A stretch of 64,000 nt of DNA. It comes from Actinomycetes bacterium (GTDB taxonomy: Bacteria > Actinomycetota > Acidimicrobiia > Acidimicrobiales > Acidimicrobiaceae). The stretch's first letter is position 1. Each line of letters begins with the position of its first letter. This document shows positions 9,957-17,842 of this stretch, in pieces. Below the pieces are notes generated by a model. The model was not told the origin of the DNA, did no database searches, and worked only from the letters and a program-made list of their open reading frames with translations. The stretch covers positions 1 through 64,000 of the forward strand of contig JAKAQR010000007.1 in NCBI GenBank assembly GCA_021819725.1, given 5' to 3'. Made by a program: the position numbers and the translations under genes.

Positions 9957-10510
9957 GCAGTGTGTCGGGTGCTCTCCGTCAACGACCTGTTTTGGCGACC
10001 GTCGGCGTACTGATCCTCGCCATTGTCGCCTACTTTGCAGTGATTGCCGCGCAGACTAAACCAGCGGTCGACCAAGTATCTCCTTCCCCGCTACTCTACC
10101 GACAAGCGCCGGCACTGAGCGGGGAGTCACTGTACTCAACGAAGACCCTGTCGCTCCGTCAATTCCGTGGGCACTTCGTGCTCGTCAACTACTTTGCAAG
10201 CTGGTGTTCGAGCTGCGCGACAGAGGAGAGCCAGATCGCCGCACTCGCTCGTACGGCGACGGTACAGGTGCTTGGTGTCGATTATGACGATAGCCCTGGC
10301 CCTGCCCGACACTTCCTCTCTCTCTATCACGCCCAATTCCCAGTGTTGCAGGATCCCTCGGGGACGAACTCACTGCGGTGGGGTGTCTCGGCCCCCCCGG
10401 AGAGCTTCTTGGTGGCGCCCAATGGTGTGGTGTTGGCCAAGGTCGTTGGTCCTACGACGGTGCGCATTGTCGATGCGCTCGTGACCTTAGCGAAGGAGAA
10501 GGGCTACTGA
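9953..10510 (+). CDS. ccmG: Thiol-disulfide reductase, CcmG/TlpA type
   Basis: This is a membrane-anchored thioredoxin-fold protein of 185 residues that keeps apocytochrome c cysteines reduced. A single N-terminal hydrophobic anchor spans about 14-34. The redox motif is WCSSC (Cys85 and Cys88) inside FASWCSSCATEES. The expected cis-Pro region follows in VSAPPESFLVAPNG. It starts at a GTG overlapping the ccmF stop. In other ccm operons this position holds CcmG/DsbE, which supports the role. Confidence 0.9.
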   Translation: MSSVSGALRQRPVLATVGVLILAIVAYFAVIAAQTKPAVDQVSPSPLLYRQAPALSGESLYSTKTLSLRQFRGHFVLVNYFASWCSSCATEESQIAALARTATVQVLGVDYDDSPGPARHFLSLYHAQFPVLQDPSGTNSLRWGVSAPPESFLVAPNGVVLAKVVGPTTVRIVDALVTLAKEKGY

Positions 10511-11718
10511 TGTTGACGCGTCCCCATCGTTCCCGGCAGATTCTTCTGGTCTGGCTCACGCTCATCATCGTTGCGATGGTCTCCATCGGTTATGCGGTGG
10601 TTAACACTCCCTCCACCACTGCGCAGGGGCGCATTGTGACACTTGAGAAGGAGGTCCGCTGCCCCTCCTGTGGCAACCTGGCCGTCTATAACTCAAAGAG
10701 CGCCTCTTCGTATTCGATAGCGGACTATATCCAACACGAAGTCCACGCCGGTGCCTCGAATCAGGAGATTGTCGACTCCCTCGTCGCGAGCTATGGCGAC
10801 ACGATCTTGATGGCTCCCCCCACCAACGGTGTCGGTCTTTTTCTGTGGCTGTTGCCGATTGTCGTCGGTTTGGTCCTCGCGTACGAGGTGTATCGTAGCC
10901 TCTCATCGCGGGCGAGAAAAGCGGAACATCGAACAAGAGCGTTAGCGATCGCTGCTGCGACGGCCGTGGTATCGTCGGAGGTTCACGCGGCTCCAACGGA
11001 GCCGATTGGCGAAGCGATGACCACTCGTGAGACAGCGGCCACGGATGCAGCGCTAATCGATGCGAGCGAGGGGGAGGACACTCCGCCAGTCAAGTCTCTG
11101 CCAATGGAGAGAACGGAGACAACGGCGCCAGCGGAGGCCACGGCGCCAGCGGAGGCCACGGCGCCAGCGGAGGCCACGGCGACATCTGAACCGGTGGCGA
11201 CGGGTAAGCCATTCTTCTCCCGTCGGCTCGCCCAAATTGGAGCAGCGCTGATCCTAGTGGGGGTCGGTGCCCTTGGAACGTTGTTGCTGACGCGATCGAA
11301 CTCCCCATCGACACCGAGCCTCACCCAGGAGCTCGCATCTGGGGAGACACTGGCAGGCCTGGGGGCCGTCAAGCAGGCCCGTGCGGAGTTTGATCATGTA
11401 CTCGCCACCTACCCCTCCGATCCGACCGCACTGGCCTATGTGGGATGGATCGACTTCAATCTGGCAAAAACCAAGAGCACCAAAGCTGAGGCGATCGGTG
11501 TGCTTGCTCACGCGGCAACGCTTGGCGCCTATGACGCCAGTGCGCAGCTCTATTACGGTTTGGCGTTGTACTATGGGGAGGACAAACCGCGTGCTGCGGT
11601 CGATCATCTCGACCGTTTTCTGGCGACGCACCCGAGCAAGTCACTGGTTGTGCAGGCCTATCGCCTTGCGAAACCCGCCTACCTCGCAGCGCATCGGAAG
11701 ATTCCCAATACCTTTTAG
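10510..11718 (+). CDS. ccmH: Fused CcmH-CcmI cytochrome c maturation protein
   Basis: Starting at the ATG that overlaps the previous stop (TGATG), the product has 402 residues. The N-terminal third is CcmH: an anchor at 10-30, the redox motif VRCPSCGN with Cys51 and Cys54, the EIVDSLVASYGD block and a second membrane helix at about 108-126. A Glu/Ala/Thr-rich linker holds three copies of TAPAEA. A third hydrophobic segment (about 240-262) and TPR-like helices (about 275-395) form the CcmI part, which binds apocytochrome c. A 44-codon upstream extension of the frame lies inside ccmG and was dropped. It is the last ccm gene. Confidence 0.9.
   Translation: MLTRPHRSRQILLVWLTLIIVAMVSIGYAVVNTPSTTAQGRIVTLEKEVRCPSCGNLAVYNSKSASSYSIADYIQHEVHAGASNQEIVDSLVASYGDTILMAPPTNGVGLFLWLLPIVVGLVLAYEVYRSLSSRARKAEHRTRALAIAAATAVVSSEVHAAPTEPIGEAMTTRETAATDAALIDASEGEDTPPVKSLPMERTETTAPAEATAPAEATAPAEATATSEPVATGKPFFSRRLAQIGAALILVGVGALGTLLLTRSNSPSTPSLTQELASGETLAGLGAVKQARAEFDHVLATYPSDPTALAYVGWIDFNLAKTKSTKAEAIGVLAHAATLGAYDASAQLYYGLALYYGEDKPRAAVDHLDRFLATHPSKSLVVQAYRLAKPAYLAAHRKIPNTF
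11122..11175 (+). repeat. 18-bp in-frame tandem repeat, three copies
   Basis: The unit ACGGCGCCAGCGGAGGCC is repeated three times exactly, encoding TAPAEA each time in the linker between the CcmH and CcmI halves. Because it stays in frame, changes in copy number would only alter linker length. Confidence 0.9.
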
Positions 11719-11754
11719 GTTGAACTCTTTAGATCTTGATGAGGAGTGGTACGC

Positions 11755-12372
11755 TTGAGTTTTTTTGATCGCAATCGGAAGGAGCTGGAACGACGGGGCA
11801 TCGCACCTGATCGCCTTCCACCCGGCCAGTACATGACCGACCGATTTCCCGTGTTGCACGCGGGAGAGGTGCCTCAGTACTCGGATTTAAGCCAATGGTC
11901 GTTGCGCGTCTTCGGATTGGTTGAGCATCCTGTCGAGCTCAGCTATGATGAGCTGGTCGACCTTGGAGTCGAGGAGCGCACGACGGATATCCACTGTGTG
12001 ACCAAATGGTCGAAGTTTGACACCGTTTGGCGCGGGATTCCAATCACCAAGATCATCGATCTGGTTCGACCTCAGTCATCTGTCACCCATCTCATTGCCC
12101 ATGCGGAGTATGGTTTTACTACCAATATCCCGTATCAAGATGCGTTGGATGACCCCATCTGCATGTTGGCGGTCGCCTTCGACGGCGAGCCGCTCGATCC
12201 CGAGCACGGTTATCCGGTCCGATTCCTGTTACCCCATCTGTACTTCTGGAAGTCGGCGAAGTGGCTTCGCGGTCTTGAGTTTCGGGATGCAGATGCCCCC
12301 GGATTCTGGGAGCGAAATGGCTACCATAACTACGGCGATCCATGGCAAGAGCAGCGCTACTGGGGGAGTTAG
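11755..12372 (+). CDS. Molybdopterin-dependent oxidoreductase, sulfite-oxidase fold
   Basis: The 205-residue protein is one sulfite-oxidase-type Mo-cofactor domain (COG2041-like) without dimerisation domain, signal peptide or heme domain. The Mo-ligating cysteine is Cys81 in DIHCVTKWSKFD, followed by WRGIPI. HGYPVRFLLPHLYFWKSAKW near the C-terminus is also typical. The TTG at 11755 lies 8 nt after GAGGAG, while the GTG at 11746 overlaps that box and is less likely. The substrate is unknown. The cofactor genes moaC, moaA and a mobA-like gene are at 43-45 kb. The stop overlaps the converging regulator gene by four bases. Confidence 0.88.
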   Translation: MSFFDRNRKELERRGIAPDRLPPGQYMTDRFPVLHAGEVPQYSDLSQWSLRVFGLVEHPVELSYDELVDLGVEERTTDIHCVTKWSKFDTVWRGIPITKIIDLVRPQSSVTHLIAHAEYGFTTNIPYQDALDDPICMLAVAFDGEPLDPEHGYPVRFLLPHLYFWKSAKWLRGLEFRDADAPGFWERNGYHNYGDPWQEQRYWGS

Positions 12373-13259
12373 CTTGGCGGCGTCCGCTCCGGGCGTGGTT
12401 GAATACTGACAATGGTCTCCGTTGTCGGGTAGATGCGCACTTCGCAGCCCTTCATGCCACCTCGGACTGGCTCAGCGCGGGCGAGGTCCCCATCGATGGC
12501 GAGGCTTTCGAGCAATCCCTCGATGATGCCGCTCTCCGTAACACAGAGGACAGGATGGTCGGCGACCAGGCTGCCAAAGGGACAGGACCTGTTTTTGAGG
12601 CCGAGCGAATCGTCGCGAGAGTCTTCGCTTGAGGAGAACCCATTTCTGGTGAGCGCATCGGCGACCAACTTGAGACTTGCAGCGATGCTCTTGGTGGCGG
12701 CCTGACCATTCATCTGCAGGCCGATCTCATGACCGTAATCGAATCCTACTTCATAGGCGAGCCGTTCGACGCTTTGGTTATCCAGCATCTCCAGTGCACG
12801 TGCAAGCAATCTTCCAAGGAGGGCGGCCTGCTCCCCGATACCGTCAACCAGCAGTGGGGCTCCAGTGCTTCGGTAGCGTTTCGAGGGCCTCCCGACTTGC
12901 GGTGTCGCATCGCGGTCAACCCCCGCCTCGACGTAGCCGCTTGCGGCGAGTCGGTCAAGATGATGTCGAGCAACGTTCGGGTGTAGTTGGAATTGGCGAC
13001 CGATCTCCTGGGCAGTCACCGACCCGTGCTCGCGTACGTAGAGGTAGATTTCGCGTCGAGTGGGGTCCCCAAGCGCCTGGGAGAGTGCCTGTACTGCGCC
13101 CGTAAAAGAACTCGAGAGTGGGTCCTTCGCCTCCCGGTGACCGCGATCCGGCTTGTCGTCGCGCAGCGGTCGTCCCGTCGTCGGTCCGGTCTGATCTACA
13201 TTTGCCAGTGGACGTGTGGATGATGGTGTTTGTTTCGTCGACTGTGTTGTCGTTTCCAT
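12369..13259 (-). CDS. SufR-like iron-sulfur-sensing HTH regulator
   Basis: An ArsR-like winged helix lies at about residues 57-112 (ALGDPTRREIYLYVREHG, then HPNVARHHLDRL). A C-terminal domain carries Cys226, Cys239 and Cys272. The C-x12-C spacing of the first pair (NRSCPFG to PVLC) matches SufR proteins, which repress iron-sulfur assembly genes through a bound cluster. It is divergent from the Mrp iron-sulfur carrier gene with 97 bp between, which fits that job. The ATG at 13257-13259 has GGAGGGGAAGG upstream, whereas the longer GTG start overlaps that box. The first 50 residues are Thr/Ser-rich and probably disordered. Confidence 0.78.
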   Translation of the reverse strand: METTTQSTKQTPSSTRPLANVDQTGPTTGRPLRDDKPDRGHREAKDPLSSSFTGAVQALSQALGDPTRREIYLYVREHGSVTAQEIGRQFQLHPNVARHHLDRLAASGYVEAGVDRDATPQVGRPSKRYRSTGAPLLVDGIGEQAALLGRLLARALEMLDNQSVERLAYEVGFDYGHEIGLQMNGQAATKSIAASLKLVADALTRNGFSSSEDSRDDSLGLKNRSCPFGSLVADHPVLCVTESGIIEGLLESLAIDGDLARAEPVRGGMKGCEVRIYPTTETIVSIQPRPERTPPS

Positions 13260-13356
13260 GGACGCCTTCCCCTCCACCAAGACGGTAGCGGTATTGTTCC
13301 ACTAGTTTAGTCATGAGAGGTTCAGTGCGAGGTGCTGGGGTACAAGGTAGGAGAGA

Positions 13357-14478
13357 ATGATGGCCAAGGATATCCAGGAACAAGTCCTAGAGCGTTTGGG
13401 ATCGCTCATCGATGATGAGCTGGGGGCGAGTCTCCAAGAGCTCGGTCTCGTGGGGCCAGTGAGTTCGCGGCTCCGACGGGTCAGCGCACAACTTTACTAT
13501 GTGGGTGGTGCACCTGAAGTCGCCCAACGACTGCAGGCAGAGGCGGACGCTGCGGTTGCCGAACTCGGTTCTTCAGTCACAGTTGAACTGCTACCGTTGG
13601 ATCCTGCCGGCCAGGCACAGCTCCGTGAACGGCTTATGACACCGGAGATGCTCGAGGCACGAACGACTCGGACGCCCGTCTTTTCGTTGCCTGGTTCGAC
13701 GGCGCGCGTCATCGGCGTTTCCTCGGGGAAGGGTGGCGTTGGGAAATCGTCAGTGACGGCGAATATGGCGGCTGAACTCGCACGAAGAGGGCGTCGCGTT
13801 GGCATCTTGGACGCTGATGTCTATGGTTTTTCGATTCCAAAGCTCCTTGGACTCACCAGCATGCCTCGGGTGATCGACGATCTCATTTTGCCACCGAAGG
13901 CCTTTGGGGTGAAGGTGATGTCGTTGGGGTTCTTTGTCGAGGAGGATACGCCTGTCATCTGGCGAGGCCCGATGCTGCATAAGACGATTGAGCAGTTTCT
14001 GGTCGACGTGCTCTGGGGCGAGCTTGACTACCTGTTGGTCGACATGCCGCCAGGGACTGGTGATGTTGCCCTCAGCCTCCAGCAGTTTCTTCCGCGGTCC
14101 GAGATTTTTGTGGTCACCACCCCGCAGTCGGCGGCGGTTCGTGTCGCACAGCGGTCAGCACTGGCTGCCAAAAAGCTCAAGCTGCCGGTACGCGGCGTCA
14201 TCGAGAACATGTCGGCATTTGTGACGCCAGAGGGCGAGCGCTATGCGATCTTTGGTTCTGGTGGGGGCGCGCGACTCGCTGGAGACCTCGGGGTGGAGTT
14301 GCTTGGAGAGGTGCCTTTGACGATGGCACTTCGCGAGGGCGGGGATCAAGGGATTCCAGCGGTGATTGGGGCGGCTTCTGACCTTGCGAGCGAAAGTTTG
14401 CGCGAACTCGTTGATAGGCTAGAGAGTCTAGGTCCAGTGAGACGGTATCGGAGTGATCTCAAGGTCCAAGCGAAGTAG
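13357..14478 (+). CDS. Mrp/ApbC-type iron-sulfur cluster carrier ATPase
   Basis: An N-terminal MIP18/DUF59 domain (about 1-85) is followed by a deviant-Walker P-loop ATPase with SSGKGGVGKSS at about residues 121-131 and DMPPGTGDVALS near 229-240. These proteins bind and pass on iron-sulfur clusters. The CxxC pair of most Mrp/NBP35 proteins is absent: the region after IENMSAF reads VTPEGERY. As I recall, actinobacterial Mrp proteins share this loss. TAGGAGAG precedes the first of two adjacent ATGs. It is followed at 9 bp by the DUF3107 gene and the two ArsA-like genes, probably one operon. Confidence 0.92.
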   Translation: MMAKDIQEQVLERLGSLIDDELGASLQELGLVGPVSSRLRRVSAQLYYVGGAPEVAQRLQAEADAAVAELGSSVTVELLPLDPAGQAQLRERLMTPEMLEARTTRTPVFSLPGSTARVIGVSSGKGGVGKSSVTANMAAELARRGRRVGILDADVYGFSIPKLLGLTSMPRVIDDLILPPKAFGVKVMSLGFFVEEDTPVIWRGPMLHKTIEQFLVDVLWGELDYLLVDMPPGTGDVALSLQQFLPRSEIFVVTTPQSAAVRVAQRSALAAKKLKLPVRGVIENMSAFVTPEGERYAIFGSGGGARLAGDLGVELLGEVPLTMALREGGDQGIPAVIGAASDLASESLRELVDRLESLGPVRRYRSDLKVQAK

Positions 14479-14487
14479 GAGGTACTA

Positions 14488-14721
14488 GTGGAGATTCGTA
14501 TTGGGCTCGGTGATGCCATGCGTGAGATTGAATTAGAGATGGACGATGGAACCGACCAGGCCAAGGTGATCGAGGAGTTCGCGAAGGCGCAGTCGGGGAG
14601 CGAGTCACTCTGGTGGTTGACGGACCGTAAGGGCAAGAAGGTCGGGGTACCGGTCAACAAGATCCTCTTTATCGAGGTTGGTCCAAACAAGGAACAGCGC
14701 AAGGTTGGCTTTAGCGCCTAG
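14488..14721 (+). CDS. DUF3107 family protein
   Basis: A 77-residue cytoplasmic protein of the actinobacterial DUF3107 family. It begins MEIRIGLGDAMREIELEMDD and ends VPVNKILFIEVGPNKEQRKVGFSA, the usual VPxxKIxYVEIG...VGF pattern. AGGAGG lies 5 nt before the GTG start. No function is known. Small Gly/Lys loops (RKGKKVG) suggest a compact beta-rich domain. It is placed between mrp and the first ArsA-like ATPase with gaps of 9 and 3 bp, implying cotranscription. Confidence 0.85.
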   Translation: MEIRIGLGDAMREIELEMDDGTDQAKVIEEFAKAQSGSESLWWLTDRKGKKVGVPVNKILFIEVGPNKEQRKVGFSA

Positions 14722-14724
14722 CGC

Positions 14725-15651
14725 ATGATTGAGGAGTTGCTTCATAAGAGATTGATCTTCGTGACCGGCAAGGGTGGTGTTGGCAAGAGCACCATCGCGG
14801 CCGCGCTTGGGTCCTTAGGCGCACGCCGAGGCCTGAGGGTGTTGATCGTTGAGGTGGATGGCAAGGGCGACGTTGGATCGATGTTGGGCCTGACCGAGAC
14901 CTCGTTCACGCCACAGCGCGCCGCAGAGAATCTTTGGGTCATGGAGATGGATACCGAAGCCGCCTTGGCAGAATATCTACGTATCTACGTCAAGGTGCCG
15001 TTCATCTCAAAGTTTCCCGGACTCGGCAAGATCTTTGACTTCGTCTCCACAGCGGCTCCTGGGGTGCGTGAGATTCTGGTGATCGGGAAACTCTGCTATG
15101 AGGTACGACAGGATACCTACGATCTGATCGTCGTTGACCCTCCTGCCAGCGGACACGTTATCTCGCAGCTCGGGGTGGCCGGTGACGTTGGTCAACTGAT
15201 CCAGCTTGGACTCGTGAAGAATCAGACCGAGTGGATGCTGGAGATTTTGGCTGACCCAGAACGTTCGGTGGCGCTGCTGGTGGCCACGCCGGAGGAGACC
15301 CCGATCGAAGAGGCGCTCGATCTCGCTGGACGGTTGCGAGCTGAGACGCCGGTGCGTCTTGAAGGTGCCGTCGTCAATCGGCGATTTGTCGGTCCGATGG
15401 CGGGTGTCGAAACTGAGGTAGTCGAGGCGATCCGCACCTTCGGCGACTCGATCGCTGGCCTGAATGAGGTGCTCGCCGCCTCTGACCTTTTTGCGAGAAT
15501 CAGCGATCGGCATGATCGTAACCTCCGAGTCTTCGTCGATCAATTGGGGCCGTCGTTACGGGTGGCAACCGTAGGAGAGTACTTTGGAGCGCTCGAGACA
15601 CGTGAGCTCGTCGACGAGGTCGCTGAGGTGCTCGAGGTGGAGCTATGGTGA
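14725..15651 (+). CDS. ArsA/GET3-like ATPase, first copy
   Basis: A 308-residue P-loop ATPase with the deviant Walker A GKGGVGKST at about 15-23, a VEVDGKGD switch region and DLIVVDPPASGH near 132-143. No arsenical-binding cysteine triad is seen and no arsenic genes are near, so arsenite export is not implied. Actinobacteria commonly carry such pairs of ArsA-like genes side by side with unknown role. It starts 3 bp after DUF3107 and its end overlaps the second copy by 7 bp. The paired genes probably form a heterodimer, which is an inference. Confidence 0.85.
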   Translation: MIEELLHKRLIFVTGKGGVGKSTIAAALGSLGARRGLRVLIVEVDGKGDVGSMLGLTETSFTPQRAAENLWVMEMDTEAALAEYLRIYVKVPFISKFPGLGKIFDFVSTAAPGVREILVIGKLCYEVRQDTYDLIVVDPPASGHVISQLGVAGDVGQLIQLGLVKNQTEWMLEILADPERSVALLVATPEETPIEEALDLAGRLRAETPVRLEGAVVNRRFVGPMAGVETEVVEAIRTFGDSIAGLNEVLAASDLFARISDRHDRNLRVFVDQLGPSLRVATVGEYFGALETRELVDEVAEVLEVELW

Positions 15652-16793
15652 CAAGGCTCCTTGAGAGCTTGATGACCAGGGAGCGGGTTTTTGTCGTTGG
15701 GAGCGGTGGCGTCGGCAAGACGACCCTCGCGGCGTCGCTAGCGATCACCGCTGCGCTTGAGCAAGAACTCAATGTCTTGGTCGTGACCGTCGACCCAGCG
15801 AAGCGGCTGGCTGGCACCCTTGGGGTGGCAGCTCTTGCCAATGCGCCTCGTGAGGTTGAACTGCCGGGACTCGCTCCCAAGGGAAGGTTGTGGGCTGCCT
15901 CAGTCGATATGAAGAGCGCTTGGGACGATCTTGTACATCAGTTCTCCCCGGACCACGCAACATCGGAGAGGATCCTAGCGAGTCCCATCTATCACAACCT
16001 CTCAGCGAAGTTCATCGGCTCGTATGACTATGCCGCCGTGCAGGTACTCGCTGCGCTCACCGCGGATGATCGCTATGATCTTGTCTTCGTCGACACTCCT
16101 CCGTCGCGTAATGCCCTTGATTTCTTGGATGCACCGGCGCGACTCCGTGAGTTTTTCTCCTCTCCACTGCTCGCGCTCTTGACCCTCCCGAGGAGGACGC
16201 GTCTCTTCTCTGCCGCCACCCGCCCCTTCTATATCGTTGCTGACATGGTGCTCGGTTCCGCTTTCTTGACGGATCTGACGGATTTCTTCGCGGATTTTGC
16301 CAAACTCGGCCCTGGATTGGTGGAACAGAGCAGGTCATTTTCGGAGCTCCTGACCTCGCCGACAACCGGGTTTATTGCGATCGCATCTCCTTACGGCCCT
16401 TCAGTCGATGAGGCGCACCGCCTCCTTCGGGCACTCGAAACTCGTCATTTGCATGCACTCGCCTTCATCGTGAATCGCTCTCTGCCTGGACGGCTTTTTA
16501 CCCCGCAAGCGGAACAGGCGCGCGCGTGGCTCGAGCAGGAGGCACCTGGCGTCTTGGCGGCTCGTTTTGAGGAGAAGCCGGTGGTGGCCGGTGCCATTCT
16601 TCGTGCGACCTCCGAATTGGCCTTCACGCACCAGCAACTCACCAATGCCCGTGCTCGTGAACTCGTTGATGCCCTCCAGGATGTGGGTATCGATCTTTTC
16701 GAAGTTCCGATCTCGGAGCTGGCGTTAGATTCACCCATTGCGTTGGCGGAACTGGTCCGTTCGACGACGGTGGTTGATTCAGCGGGTGGCTGA
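15645..16793 (+). CDS. ArsA/GET3-like ATPase, second copy
   Basis: A 382-residue paralogue of the preceding ATPase. The P-loop reads GSGGVGKTT (about 19-27), where Ser replaces the signature Lys that the first copy keeps in GKGGVGKST. VTVDPAKRLAGTLG and DLVFVDTPPSRNALDFLD carry the switch and Walker B elements. The central region around 160-210 is hydrophobic (LLALLTLPRRTRLF, FLTDLTDFFADFAK), resembling the client-binding helices of GET3-like proteins. The start overlaps the previous stop, so translation is probably coupled. Confidence 0.85.
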   Translation: MVTRLLESLMTRERVFVVGSGGVGKTTLAASLAITAALEQELNVLVVTVDPAKRLAGTLGVAALANAPREVELPGLAPKGRLWAASVDMKSAWDDLVHQFSPDHATSERILASPIYHNLSAKFIGSYDYAAVQVLAALTADDRYDLVFVDTPPSRNALDFLDAPARLREFFSSPLLALLTLPRRTRLFSAATRPFYIVADMVLGSAFLTDLTDFFADFAKLGPGLVEQSRSFSELLTSPTTGFIAIASPYGPSVDEAHRLLRALETRHLHALAFIVNRSLPGRLFTPQAEQARAWLEQEAPGVLAARFEEKPVVAGAILRATSELAFTHQQLTNARARELVDALQDVGIDLFEVPISELALDSPIALAELVRSTTVVDSAGG

Positions 16794-16961
16794 AGTACCT
16801 TCTTGAAGCGGACCATCGCCTCCGTTGTCGGATCGTGATCAGTGGGTTGTGTGTGCTGAAGGTACGCCAGCGCGCGACCGCTGGGTGGTCGGAGTCCCTT
16901 CGAAGAGATAGTATCTCAGTGGTTTCGCCACGGGAGTCAGTGATGGCTACAGGCCGGGAGC

Positions 16962-16967
16962 TAGGCT
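16962..16967 (+). promoter_or_regulatory. Predicted -10 element TAGGCT, leaderless start
   Basis: TAGGCT lies exactly 6 nt before the ATG at 16974 and there is no ribosome-binding site. The 180-bp gap upstream separates this gene from the ArsA-like pair, so a promoter is needed here. Confidence 0.5.
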
Positions 16968-16973
16968 GGACGC

Positions 16974-17840
16974 ATGATCGACTACCATCTCCATCTCTGG
17001 TCTCATGGCTCCAAAGATAAGCCGGTCGTACTCGAAGAGCTGGCGGCGTACTGTGAACATGCGGCCGCGCAGGGAGTGTCGGAGATCGCGGTGACGGAGC
17101 ATTTTTACCGCTTCTCGCAGGCGCGTTCGATTCTGTCTGGCTACTTCCGACGCTATCCCGAGAGCCCGATGCGTGATCTCATGGAGCAGTACTGGGAGCA
17201 AAATGCTACTGCCGATCTCGACCAATACGTCGCTGTTGCGCTGGAGGCGAAGGCTGCGGGCCTCCCTGTCGTGATGGGTCTTGAGGTGGACTACTATCCC
17301 GAGGCGATGCACCGGGTACAGGCGATGTTGCTCGGATACCCCTTTGATGTCTTGCTCGGCTCCGTCCACTGGATTGAGACCTGGCCCTTCGATCATATCG
17401 ATGACCCAGTGGTGATGGCGGAGTGGGAGCGCGTAGGTGTGGAACCGGCTTGGGCGGCCTATACACGAGCACTCGAGGAACTGGCGGCGACCCATACCGT
17501 GGATGTACTCGCGCATCCTGATCTCGTGAAGGTGGCTGGTCACCGACCAAAGGTGCCCCAGGAGTACTTCGACCGCATGGCTGAGGCGGCGGCCACGGCG
17601 GGGGTAGCCGCGGAGGTCTCCTCGGCGGGTATGCGCAAACCGGTAAGAGAGTTCTATCCCGCTCCCGGGCTGCTGCGACGGTTTCTTGAGCTCGAGGTGC
17701 CGCTCACCACTGCATCAGATGCCCACGGTCTTGGTGACGTCGCTGATCGTGCACCTGAGATCAAAGAGCTGTTGGTGGCCCATGGGGTGACGACGTTACG
17801 CCGTTTTGAGGGTCGAGTGGGCACCGAGGTAGCGCTCTAG
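16974..17840 (+). CDS. PHP-domain phosphatase, histidinol-phosphatase type
   Basis: The 288-residue protein is a PHP-fold metal-dependent phosphoesterase. Metal ligands are visible in YHLHLWSHG (His5, His7, His11), AVTEHFYR, GLEVDYYP, GSVHWIE, VLAHPDL and SDAHGLGD. This arrangement matches HisK-type histidinol-phosphate phosphatases, which complete histidine synthesis by making histidinol. No other his genes are adjacent, so another phosphoester substrate is possible. The start has no ribosome-binding site and is probably leaderless. The next gene follows after 2 bp. Confidence 0.82.
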   Translation: MIDYHLHLWSHGSKDKPVVLEELAAYCEHAAAQGVSEIAVTEHFYRFSQARSILSGYFRRYPESPMRDLMEQYWEQNATADLDQYVAVALEAKAAGLPVVMGLEVDYYPEAMHRVQAMLLGYPFDVLLGSVHWIETWPFDHIDDPVVMAEWERVGVEPAWAAYTRALEELAATHTVDVLAHPDLVKVAGHRPKVPQEYFDRMAEAAATAGVAAEVSSAGMRKPVREFYPAPGLLRRFLELEVPLTTASDAHGLGDVADRAPEIKELLVAHGVTTLRRFEGRVGTEVAL

Positions 17841-17842
17841 CC

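Noticed and set aside
10378..10509. A 44-residue N-terminal extension of the CcmH-CcmI gene
   Set aside because: It lies inside ccmG in another frame. The ATG at 10510 overlapping the ccmG stop follows the pattern of the whole operon.
14725..16793. Arsenite efflux system
   Set aside because: The two ArsA-like ATPases lack visible arsenical-binding cysteines, and no arsB, arsR or arsC lies near. A different role is more likely.
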